Source: Nocardia nova NBRC 15556 (GTDB taxonomy: Bacteria; Actinomycetota; Actinomycetes; Mycobacteriales; Mycobacteriaceae). From it: 43,388 bases of DNA. Where the stretch lies: contig NZ_BDBN01000083.1 of assembly GCF_001613005.1 (NCBI RefSeq), positions 1-43,388 on the forward strand. Direction: 5' to 3'. The notes beneath the pieces are model-generated. The model searched no databases, was not told the DNA's origin, and saw only the letters and a program-made list of their open reading frames with translations. Shown piece after piece: positions 25,183 to 34,228 of the stretch. Positions within the stretch are counted from its first letter, which is position 1, and every line of letters starts with the position of its first letter. A program made the position numbers and the translations under genes.

Positions 25183-26547
25183 ATGCGACCCGACGCTGCG
25201 CGGCGGGCCGCCGTGGCCGCCGCCGTCCGCCGGCCCGGAATGCCGCGGCTGGCGCTGATCCGGTTCTCCGGACAGTTCGGCGACGGAATGTTTCAGGCCG
25301 CACTGTCGGGAGCGATTCTGTTCAATCCCGAACGTGCCACGGATCCGCTGGCGATCGCGGGCGGGTTCGCGGTGCTGCTGCTGCCGTATTCGGTGATCGG
25401 GCCGTATGCCGGAGCGATGCTGGACCGCTGGGACCGCCGGATGGTGCTGCTGGTCGCCAATGCGCTGCGCGCGGTGTTGATCGTGGTGACCGCCGTCGGA
25501 CTGTGGGCCGGAATCCGGGATACGCCGCTGTTGCTGCTGGCGCTGGCGGTGGTCGGGATCAGCCGCTTCGTCCTGGCCGGTATCTCGGCGTCGCTGCCCC
25601 GGGTGCTGGAACAGCGCTGGCTGGTGCCGATGAATTCGGTCCTGGCGACGGTGGCATCGGGATGCGCCGGTGCGGGAGCCGCGGTCGCGGTGGCGATCAT
25701 CGGCGCGATGGGAGCGGGCGATGTCGCGAGCGCGGTGGCGGTGGCGGCCAGTGCCTGCGGGTCGGTGATCTCGGCCGTGGCGGCGATCGGTTTCGCGCGA
25801 CGCCGACTCGGACCCGAACATCGCATAGAAACACCCGGGCGCAGTGCGGCCGCCGAATCCGTACGGGCCGTGCTGACCGGTCTGCGCACCGGTGCCCGGG
25901 CGGTCGCCGAATCACGGGATTGCACCACCGCGATGATCGGCGTCGGCACCCACCGCATCGTCTTCGGTGCGAACACCCTGCTCATGGTGCTGGTTTTGCG
26001 TCGTCCCAACGAATCCGGGATCTCGGCCGGTTCGGGACTGGTCGGCTTCGGGGTCGCGATCACCGCGGTCGCCGCGGGCATGCTGGCCGCCGCGGTACTG
26101 ACGCCGCTGCTGATTCCGCGGCTCGGGCGCCCGCGCACGGTGGTCGCCGGTCTGTCGGCGGCGCTGCTGGTGCAGGCGACACTGGTCCCGCCGATCACCG
26201 TCGCCACCGGTGCGGCCGAACACCGTGCCCATCAACTGTTGCTGGTGGGCGCGTTCCTGCTCGGCTTGGCCGGGCAGATGGTGAAACTGACCGGCGACGC
26301 CACCCTGCAGATCGATGTCGACGACGCCCGGCGCGGACAGGTATTCGCCCTGCAGGACACGATTTTCAACATCACGTTCGTGGTCGCCGTCGCGGTGACG
26401 GCCCTGATCATTCCCGCCGACGGCCGTTCTCTCGGCGTGGTGGCGGCCGGCGCCGGACTGTATGCGCTGGGTATCGCGGCGATCGCGGTCAACAGTCGCC
26501 GGTCTGCGCCACGCGGTTCCGGATGTTCGCAGACGCATCCCGAGTGA
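25183..26547 (+). CDS. MFS transporter, probable drug/solute exporter
   Basis: 454-aa major facilitator with about 12 predicted membrane helices. Motif A in the loop after helix 2 reads GAMLDRWDRRMVLL, matching GxxxDRxGRR with one change. The first ~25 residues are basic and cytoplasmic. The ATG has GGAGGTGA 6 bases upstream, one of the best ribosome sites in the window. It resembles the enterobactin-exporter/macrolide-efflux-like MFS group, but the substrate cannot be read. Divergent from pirin. Confidence 0.85.
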   Translation: MRPDAARRAAVAAAVRRPGMPRLALIRFSGQFGDGMFQAALSGAILFNPERATDPLAIAGGFAVLLLPYSVIGPYAGAMLDRWDRRMVLLVANALRAVLIVVTAVGLWAGIRDTPLLLLALAVVGISRFVLAGISASLPRVLEQRWLVPMNSVLATVASGCAGAGAAVAVAIIGAMGAGDVASAVAVAASACGSVISAVAAIGFARRRLGPEHRIETPGRSAAAESVRAVLTGLRTGARAVAESRDCTTAMIGVGTHRIVFGANTLLMVLVLRRPNESGISAGSGLVGFGVAITAVAAGMLAAAVLTPLLIPRLGRPRTVVAGLSAALLVQATLVPPITVATGAAEHRAHQLLLVGAFLLGLAGQMVKLTGDATLQIDVDDARRGQVFALQDTIFNITFVVAVAVTALIIPADGRSLGVVAAGAGLYALGIAAIAVNSRRSAPRGSGCSQTHPE

Positions 26548-26641
26548 TCGGTTAGATTGTTAGCCGCTGTGCTCGGTCCCAGCTGATGCGGTGACTGACA
26601 GTGCATGTCACCAGCGGTGCGAGTGGTAGTCGAGGAGTGCG

Positions 26642-28345
26642 GTGTTCGGGAACAACGCGACGGGGAGAGCGGCTGCCGATCGACCGGCGGCGGCGCGCGG
26701 CTCCACCCGCACCGGAAAGCGATGCGCCTCGGCAATTTTCACGCCTGCGGTCACCGGACTGCTGTTGTTCGGCACGGTTGCCCCCGTCCCGGCCTCGGCC
26801 GAACTCGCGCCGTGGGCGCCACCGCCGAAGAATGTTTGCGGCGAAACGGGATTCGATCCGCTGGCCCGCCAGCCCGATCCGAATGCGCCCGCGCCGCCGA
26901 TCCTTCCGCCGCGAATCGACATTCCGGTGCCGGTGCCCGAGATCGTGCCCGTGCCGGTGCCGGGCCCGCGACCGGACAACACCCGCATCGTGCCGCAGCC
27001 TCTGCCCGCGGACCCGTGCCGCAACCCGTGCCCGGATATTCGCGATACGCCGAAACCACCGCCGGCCGAGGACCCTTCCGCGCCGGGCGAGCCCGCACCG
27101 GACTCCGGTTCGGCATCCGGCTCGAACGGTGGCTCGAACAACGGCTCGGGCACCGGTTCCGGGTCCGGCACGGGCTCGGGGTCGAATTCCGGTCCGTTCA
27201 ATCTGCCGAACATCAACATCAATCCGGAACCCGAACCGATCCCGATCCCGATTCCCGGGGGCGAGCCGCCCGCACCGGAAACCCCGCCGCATCCGGTGCA
27301 CCCGTCGATCGACCCGGGCGCGGTCGTCGAAGCACCCGCACCGCGCACGGTCGAGAACGTGAAGCTGGTCAATCAGGTGACCGGCCACGGCTCGGTCAAC
27401 CGCACCGATATGCGCTGGCAGGTCGACGGGACCGACCTCGGCATCATGTGGGAGACCAAGCCCGGCCAGGTCGCGGTGGTGTTCGGCGACACCTTCGGCA
27501 AGGGCTGGGAGTACGGCCAGGTCGGCGGACCGGACTGGCGTTCGAACGTGCTCGGCTTCAGCTCCGAACGGGACCTGTCCAAGGGCCTGATCATCGACGA
27601 CATGGTGCAGGACAGCCGCTGCCACGCCGCCGAACTGCTGAACAGTCGCAAGATCAAGAACTTCGAGACCACCGTGATCCCGACCTCCGGATTCGCACTC
27701 GGCGACCGGCAGTACATGAGCTACATGTCGGTCAATCACTGGAGCAAGATTCCGGGGATGTGGTGGACCAACAACGGTGGTCTGGCCTATTCCGACGACG
27801 GCGGCAGCACCTGGGTCAAGGATCAGTACGCCAAGTGGGACAACATGTTCGGCATCGATCGCTTCCAGGTCACGACGATGGTGCCGCACGGCGACTACGT
27901 CTACATGTTCGGCACGCCCAACGGCCGCATCGGCATGATCGGCCTGGCGCGGGTGCCGAAGAAAGAGGTACTGAACAAGTCCGCGTATCAGTACTGGGTC
28001 GACGGGACCTGGGCGCCGGCGCAGGAGAACCGCGCGACGCCGCTCATACCCGGCATCGCGGGCGAACTGTCGGTGCGCTACGACGACTCGAGCAAACAGT
28101 GGCAGATGGTCTACCTGGACCCGGCTCGGCATGCGATCGTGCTGCGCACCGCGACCGAACCGCAGGGGACCTGGACCGACGGCACGCTGCTGGCCGATAC
28201 GAACGACTACCCGAAGGCCTACGGCGGATTCATCCACCCCTGGTCGACGGGTAAGGACCTCTACTTCACGATGTCGGCCTGGGACAGCTACAACGTCTAC
28301 CTGATGCACGCGACGCTGAACGACCCGGAACCCGCCGATCCGTAG
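26642..28345 (+). CDS. Secreted DUF4185 protein with Pro- and Gly/Ser-rich linkers
   Basis: 567-aa exported protein. It has a signal peptide (about 1-54, ending PASAE), then ~170 residues of low complexity with Pro/Val/Ile-rich blocks and a GSGTGSGSGTGSGSNSG linker (about 155-185). The folded C-terminal domain (about 235-565) matches the DUF4185 type: DLGIMWETKPGQVAVVFGDTFG, SYMSVNHW, YSDDGGSTWVKD and YGGFIHPW. The DDGGSTW box is the Asp-box motif of beta-propeller sialidase-like folds, suggesting a propeller, possibly glycan-binding or hydrolytic. Mycobacteria carry related secreted proteins of unknown role. The GTG start has GAGGAG only a few bases upstream; other starts are possible. Confidence 0.82.
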   Translation: MFGNNATGRAAADRPAAARGSTRTGKRCASAIFTPAVTGLLLFGTVAPVPASAELAPWAPPPKNVCGETGFDPLARQPDPNAPAPPILPPRIDIPVPVPEIVPVPVPGPRPDNTRIVPQPLPADPCRNPCPDIRDTPKPPPAEDPSAPGEPAPDSGSASGSNGGSNNGSGTGSGSGTGSGSNSGPFNLPNININPEPEPIPIPIPGGEPPAPETPPHPVHPSIDPGAVVEAPAPRTVENVKLVNQVTGHGSVNRTDMRWQVDGTDLGIMWETKPGQVAVVFGDTFGKGWEYGQVGGPDWRSNVLGFSSERDLSKGLIIDDMVQDSRCHAAELLNSRKIKNFETTVIPTSGFALGDRQYMSYMSVNHWSKIPGMWWTNNGGLAYSDDGGSTWVKDQYAKWDNMFGIDRFQVTTMVPHGDYVYMFGTPNGRIGMIGLARVPKKEVLNKSAYQYWVDGTWAPAQENRATPLIPGIAGELSVRYDDSSKQWQMVYLDPARHAIVLRTATEPQGTWTDGTLLADTNDYPKAYGGFIHPWSTGKDLYFTMSAWDSYNVYLMHATLNDPEPADP

Positions 28346-28425
28346 GTCCGCGCCGCCGCCCGATCGGGAAATGTCATCCACAGCCCCTGGCGTATTCACC
28401 GGCGGCCAGTACTCTCGAATCAATC

Positions 28426-29241
28426 ATGGCCACCTATTTCGATCCCAAATCCTGGTCGCCGTCGCGGGCAGTGGACCTCGGCCGGCGGCTGTTCGACCCG
28501 GAGTTGCTGGATCAGTGGACGGCTTTCACCACCGCCTGGCTCGACCCGGTGGCGGATCTCGGTGCGGGTACGGTCACCGCACTCATGCCGGATGTGCTGA
28601 TGACGCTGCTCAGCGAGGGGATTCTGAGTCGCTTCGGCGGCCGGGAGGTCACCGCGACCCTGCTCGGACACGATCTGACCGCGATTCTGCAAACCCTCAA
28701 GGTGCGCCGCCGCGGCGCCCACTTCCAGACCAAGACGGTACTTACCGAGCTGCGCTGGAACGGGCATCCGATCGAGGAGATGACGGTGATCGCGCACGGG
28801 GTGCGGCTGATCCCGGGCGTCCCGACGAAGGTGCGCACCGCGGGACTCGACGTCACCGGCACCGTGACGACCGTGGCCCTGGTCGAGTGGCTCAACGAGA
28901 AGCGGCTGGACTGGCGGTTCGAGGTGCATCCGAGCGGACTGATCAGCGCGCGTCATCGCACCCGGAAATTCCAGGCGCTGGTCGACGCCGCGATCAGTGA
29001 CAACCTCGTCACGATCGCGGTCCATCAGGCCGCCTGGTCGGGCGTCCGGGTGCCGCGGCGCTGGGTGACGGTGGCGCCGGTCACCCTCTCGGACCTGCCC
29101 AACGACGTACGCATCGTGCGGGCCGACCGGCAGGGCGACCGGGTGCATTTCCGGCTCGAACTGTCGCAGATCACCGGCTCGTTCGACCTCGGGCAGATGC
29201 GGGCGGCGATCGTCGCCGGCACGACGCTGATCGTGTTCTGA
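28426..29241 (+). CDS. Unknown protein, possibly LmeA/DUF2993-like
   Basis: 271-aa protein without signal peptide or clear membrane helix. The middle part (about 70-240) alternates beta-like stretches (TVLTELRWNGHPIEEMTVIAHG, GLDVTGTVTTVALVEWL, IVRADRQGDRVHF). Its order faintly recalls lipid-binding DUF2993/LmeA proteins, but I cannot show this. The ATG is preceded by no good ribosome site; a TACTCT -10-like element 10 bases upstream leaves room for a leaderless message. It is convergent with pcnA, 27 bases apart. Confidence 0.65.
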   Translation: MATYFDPKSWSPSRAVDLGRRLFDPELLDQWTAFTTAWLDPVADLGAGTVTALMPDVLMTLLSEGILSRFGGREVTATLLGHDLTAILQTLKVRRRGAHFQTKTVLTELRWNGHPIEEMTVIAHGVRLIPGVPTKVRTAGLDVTGTVTTVALVEWLNEKRLDWRFEVHPSGLISARHRTRKFQALVDAAISDNLVTIAVHQAAWSGVRVPRRWVTVAPVTLSDLPNDVRIVRADRQGDRVHFRLELSQITGSFDLGQMRAAIVAGTTLIVF

Positions 29242-29268
29242 GGCGTTTCGGTCCGCCGATTCCGGACG

Positions 29269-30717
<1,449 letters not shown>

Positions 30718-30876
30718 GGCCCTTCCTTTCACTTGTGTGCCGTCCTCCACTTCTGCGTCAACGGACTTCGGCGAAACCACGGAAACGCAGCTTAGTTGGT
30801 ACGCACCCGCCGGTACCCGCCCGGACCGGCCGGACGACACCACCGCGGCGCGGCATGACACTCGGCATCGAACACG

Positions 30877-30906
30877 TTCAGTGCATCGATCCGGCGCGGC
30901 TAGACT
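30877..30906 (+). promoter_or_regulatory. Promoter of mutT4, leaderless transcript likely
   Basis: TTCAGT (30877-30882), an 18-base spacer and TAGACT (30901-30906). The GTG of mutT4 begins 7 bases after the -10 box, where transcription should start, and no ribosome site lies upstream. This is the usual layout of leaderless mycobacterial messages. Inferred from sequence only. Confidence 0.5.
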
Positions 30907-30912
30907 GACCCG

Positions 30913-31449
30913 GTGTCTCCGGCCGATCGCGCGAACAGTCGACGCCGCCAGCCCCGGCGCCGCGGTTCGGCCGGTAATGCGGCGAAACCTCGCATGCGCA
31001 CCGTCCGGGAAACCTCTGCGGGCGGATTGGTCGTCGACGGACTCGACGGCCCCGCCGAACAGCGCTGCGCCGCGCTCATCGGGCGCACCGACCGCCGCGG
31101 CCGGCTGCTGTGGTCGCTGCCGAAGGGCCACATCGAGGAGGGGGAGACGGCCGAACAGACCGCCGTCCGAGAGGTCGCCGAGGAAACCGGTATCAACGGC
31201 CGGGTGGTCGCGGAACTGGGAAGCATCGACTACTGGTTCGTCACCGAAGGCCGTCGGGTACACAAGACCGTGCACCATTACTTGATGCGGTCGTTGGGGG
31301 GTGAGCTCTCCGATGCCGACGTCGAGGTCACCAAGGTGGCCTGGGTGCCGTTGAGCGAACTCGATTCCCGGCTCGCCTACGCCGACGAGCGGCGTCTGGC
31401 CGAGGTCGCGAATCGGCTGATAGATCGGATGGAGAGCGGCAGACAATGA
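30913..31449 (+). CDS. mutT4: NUDIX hydrolase MutT4
   Basis: 178-aa pyrophosphohydrolase of the MutT type, which clears oxidised or non-canonical nucleotides. A basic N-terminus (SRRRQPRRRG) is followed by the Nudix fold. The Nudix box is complete: GHIEEGETAEQT with REVAEETGI, including the catalytic REVAEE core. Position between pcnA and the Rv3909-like gene equals M. tuberculosis Rv3908. The GTG start is probably leaderless. The stop overlaps the next ATG by four bases (31446-31449), so the downstream membrane gene is translationally coupled. Exact nucleotide substrate not known. Confidence 0.9.
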   Translation: MSPADRANSRRRQPRRRGSAGNAAKPRMRTVRETSAGGLVVDGLDGPAEQRCAALIGRTDRRGRLLWSLPKGHIEEGETAEQTAVREVAEETGINGRVVAELGSIDYWFVTEGRRVHKTVHHYLMRSLGGELSDADVEVTKVAWVPLSELDSRLAYADERRLAEVANRLIDRMESGRQ

Positions 31450-34007
31450 CGCGTGCGAGTCGCAGTGGGCACCGCTGGGTGCTGCTGCTCGTCTCGCTGG
31501 CGCTCGCCGTATTGAGCGTGCCGTCGGCCGGGTCGAGCCATGCGCAGCCCTCCGGGTCGGGAGGTTCGACCGCCGCGCCGAAATTCCTCAAGCTCACGCT
31601 CGATTCGGTGTCGCCGAGCACGATCACCACCACCAGCGATTCCGTCCTCGCGCTGACCGGCACGGTGACCAACATCGGCGATCGCGTGGTGGACGACGTC
31701 AGCGTGCGGGTGCAGCGCGGGGCGGCCATCGCCGAACCCAGCGAATTGCGGTCCACGCTGCGTCAGGATCAATCGAATTTTCCGGTCAGCGCACAGTTCC
31801 AGGACGTCGCCGACCAGCTGGGGCCCGGGCAGCGCAAACAGTTCACCCTGCGGATCGGGGTGCGCGAGGGCATGTCCAACGCGGCCGCCAATCCGCCGGT
31901 CACCGACTCGCTCGGCATCACCGAACCGGGCGTGTATCCGCTGCTGCTGAATGTGAACGGCGAACCGGCCTACGGCAATCAGGCACATCTCGACGATGCG
32001 CGGTTCCTGCTGCCGGTGCTCGGCCTGCCCGCCCTGCCGAACGGCGCCGATGCCGCCGCGGAGGGCGCACAGCCGGTTCCGGCCGCACCGCAGCCGCCGG
32101 TGGCCACCACCATGTTGTGGCCCCTGGCCGATCGGCCCCGCATGGTCGCGGGCATTCCCGGGTCGGTGGACGGCAAGGCGCTGCTCACCGACGACGAACT
32201 GGCCGGCGAGCTCGCCGCGGGTGGCCGCTTGGATCAGCTGCTCTCGGCGCTGGAGTCGGCGCTGCGGCCCGACCCCTCGCACGATTCCGGCCGCTCGGGC
32301 GCCGGGCTGGCCGGATCGCTGTGCCTGGCCGTGGACCCGGATCTGCTGCTCACCGTGTCGAGGATGACCGAGGGATACCGGGTGCTGGCCTCGCCGTCGG
32401 ATCCGGACGGGCCGACGCGCGACGGAACCGGCCCGCAGGCCGCGCGGACCTGGCTCGACCGGCTGCGTGCGCTGGCGCCGACGATGTGCACGGTGGCGCT
32501 GCCGTTCGCGCAGGTCGACCCGACCGCGTTGGCCGGCGTCCACGATGCCGATCTGGTCGCCCGCGCGATCACCGCACCCGCGGATATCGTCGATTCGCTG
32601 CTGTCGGTCAAATCCGTGCGCGGTGTGAGCCTGCCCGCCTCCGGAGCCATCGGAGCCGATGCCGCGGCCATGCTGACCGAGCGCGGTTTCACGACCGCCG
32701 TTCTCTCGGGAAATGCCGTGGCCGAGGGCGGTTCCGTCAGCGCCGCAACGGGTTCCGGGCGAGGCGAGGCGACGGTGCGCAGTACCGCCTCCGTCGCCGC
32801 GGATATCGCACCGGTGGTGCCGGAGATGGTTCGCCTGCCGGCCACCGCGCCGGCCAAACCCGAACTCACGCCGCCGGCGCCCGATTCCGGGTTGAGGGTC
32901 GCCACCTTCGACATGTGGTCGGCGACCGCGCTGGCCGCGGTCGGATCGAATCCGCCGACTCCGGCGTTCACTCCCGACCGGGTGCGTTACGCGGTCACCA
33001 ACGACTCCCGCACCGCTCGACTGCAGGACGCACTGGGCGCGCTGACCTGGCCGGTGCTGAATACGACCGAGACCCGCCCCCGGGCGACCCTGCTGATGCC
33101 GCCGCAACAGTGGGGCGCCGACCGCGACGAGGCCGGAGCGTTGCTCTCGCATCTGGAGCTGATGTTCCGCAGCGGTTTGGCCACACCGCGTTCGTTCGCC
33201 GATCTGCTGGCCCAGCCGGTCGATCCGCGCCCGTACGACCTGGACTACTCCGGTGATGCGGTGGCGCAGGCGGTGCCGGACCAATTCGTCGCGCCGGTTG
33301 GGCAGCAGGAGCATCGGATCGACGATCTGATGAGCGCCCTGGTGGAGATCCCTCAGCAGGAGCCGACGCCGCGGACGTTCCTCACGCCGCTGCGCGACGA
33401 TCTGATCCGGGTGCTGACGCTCTCGGATCGCACCGGCACCGATTCGCAAGCCGATACCGTCGCGCAACGACGACTCGAACAGACCACCCGGACCATGGAC
33501 GGTTTGTTCTCCTCGGTGAGTGTGCTGCCGCCGGGCGGGGTCTACACGCTGGCCTCGGAGCAGAGCCCGTTGCTGCTGGTCGCACGCAACGATCTGCCGG
33601 TCGCGATCCGGATCCGGTTCAAGATCGGGGCGCCCGCCGAGACGAATATCACCGATATCGGTGAGCAGCAGCTTCCGGCAGAGGGTACTCGGTCGTTCCA
33701 GATCCCGACCAAGGTGAGCGACAGCCGTAACCTGGTGATTCCGATATCCCTTACCACACCGGCCGGAGTGCCTCTCGGCAACGCCACCTCGGTTTCGGTA
33801 CGTTCGAACGCTTACGGTCAAGCGTTGGCGATAATTACCGCATGTGCCGGTGCACTGCTGTTCCTGCTCGCCGGTCGCCGCTTGTGGCGCCGCTTCCGGG
33901 GACAGCCGGATCCGGCCGACAAGGGTTTGGACCCCGGAAAACGACGCAGGCTGAACCGATACCTGCGCGCCCGCAAACGAGTACTGCAGGAAGAGGAGGC
34001 ACAGTGA
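31446..34007 (+). CDS. Rv3909-like secreted, membrane-anchored protein (DUF6049)
   Basis: 853-aa envelope protein. It has a signal peptide (about 1-34), a beta-sandwich-like N-terminal domain (FLKLTLDSVSPSTITTTSD, typical for this family), a large extracytoplasmic region with repeated Ala/Pro-rich parts, and a single C-terminal membrane helix (about 798-820) followed by a basic cytoplasmic tail. It is the equivalent of M. tuberculosis Rv3909, always next to murJ in this group, so a role with MurJ in peptidoglycan assembly is a reasonable inference, though the function is unproven. Start ATGA-overlaps mutT4; the stop GTGA-overlaps the small repeat-encoded frame that follows. Confidence 0.88.
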   Translation: MTRASRSGHRWVLLLVSLALAVLSVPSAGSSHAQPSGSGGSTAAPKFLKLTLDSVSPSTITTTSDSVLALTGTVTNIGDRVVDDVSVRVQRGAAIAEPSELRSTLRQDQSNFPVSAQFQDVADQLGPGQRKQFTLRIGVREGMSNAAANPPVTDSLGITEPGVYPLLLNVNGEPAYGNQAHLDDARFLLPVLGLPALPNGADAAAEGAQPVPAAPQPPVATTMLWPLADRPRMVAGIPGSVDGKALLTDDELAGELAAGGRLDQLLSALESALRPDPSHDSGRSGAGLAGSLCLAVDPDLLLTVSRMTEGYRVLASPSDPDGPTRDGTGPQAARTWLDRLRALAPTMCTVALPFAQVDPTALAGVHDADLVARAITAPADIVDSLLSVKSVRGVSLPASGAIGADAAAMLTERGFTTAVLSGNAVAEGGSVSAATGSGRGEATVRSTASVAADIAPVVPEMVRLPATAPAKPELTPPAPDSGLRVATFDMWSATALAAVGSNPPTPAFTPDRVRYAVTNDSRTARLQDALGALTWPVLNTTETRPRATLLMPPQQWGADRDEAGALLSHLELMFRSGLATPRSFADLLAQPVDPRPYDLDYSGDAVAQAVPDQFVAPVGQQEHRIDDLMSALVEIPQQEPTPRTFLTPLRDDLIRVLTLSDRTGTDSQADTVAQRRLEQTTRTMDGLFSSVSVLPPGGVYTLASEQSPLLLVARNDLPVAIRIRFKIGAPAETNITDIGEQQLPAEGTRSFQIPTKVSDSRNLVIPISLTTPAGVPLGNATSVSVRSNAYGQALAIITACAGALLFLLAGRRLWRRFRGQPDPADKGLDPGKRRRLNRYLRARKRVLQEEEAQ

Positions 34008-34184
34008 GCAACAATCGCGCAGCGGCTTACTGTGCCGACCGGGTGCGGGTGTCCCGCAGATCGCCGGGCACAGTGAGCAACAATCGCGCAGCGGCTTACT
34101 GTGCCGACCGGGTGCGGGTGTCCCGCAGATCGCCGGGCACAGTGAGCGACAATCGCGCAGCGGCTCGTTGTGCCGACCGTGTGG
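34000..34184 (+). repeat. 69-bp direct repeats, MIRU-like element
   Basis: Two exact 69-bp copies (34000-34068 and 34069-34137) lie head to tail. A partial, diverged third copy starts at 34138; similarity is clear for about 42 bases (to 34179) with 5 changes and fades by 34184. The period is 23 codons, so the frame stays open. Each copy begins CACAGTGAGC, placing a GTGA start/stop overlap in every unit, and contains a small hairpin (TGCGGG TGT CCCGCA). It is inserted between the Rv3909-like gene and murJ. MIRUs of mycobacteria have the same design, in intergenic coupling sites of operons. Confidence 0.85.
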
Positions 34185-34228
34185 TTCACGGGCCGGCCCG
34201 AATGCCGAGCAGACCGGAGGTCCGGTGA
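34004..34228 (+). CDS. Repeat-encoded small protein coupling DUF6049 to murJ
   Basis: 74-aa basic protein built of two identical 23-aa units (VSNNRAAAYCADRV then RVSRRSPGT), one degenerate unit (VSDNRAAARCADRV) and a 15-residue tail. The GTG start overlaps the preceding stop in GTGA (34004-34007) and has AGGAGG (33994-33999) at proper distance. The TGA stop overlaps the murJ GTG in another GTGA (34225-34228). Translation could thus run through all three genes by reinitiation. I do not recognise the sequence. As in MIRUs, the frame may exist mainly to preserve coupling rather than to give a functional protein. Confidence 0.55.
   Translation: MSNNRAAAYCADRVRVSRRSPGTVSNNRAAAYCADRVRVSRRSPGTVSDNRAAARCADRVVHGPARMPSRPEVR

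Noticed and set aside
30718..31446. N-terminal extension of the CCA-adding enzyme by about 240 codons
   Set aside because: The frame is open but overlaps mutT4 on the other strand, and the family length (about 480 aa) and a good ribosome site support the GTG at 30717.
34000..34184. CRISPR array
   Set aside because: The repeats are directly adjacent with no unique spacers between them, stay in one coding phase, and no cas genes are near.
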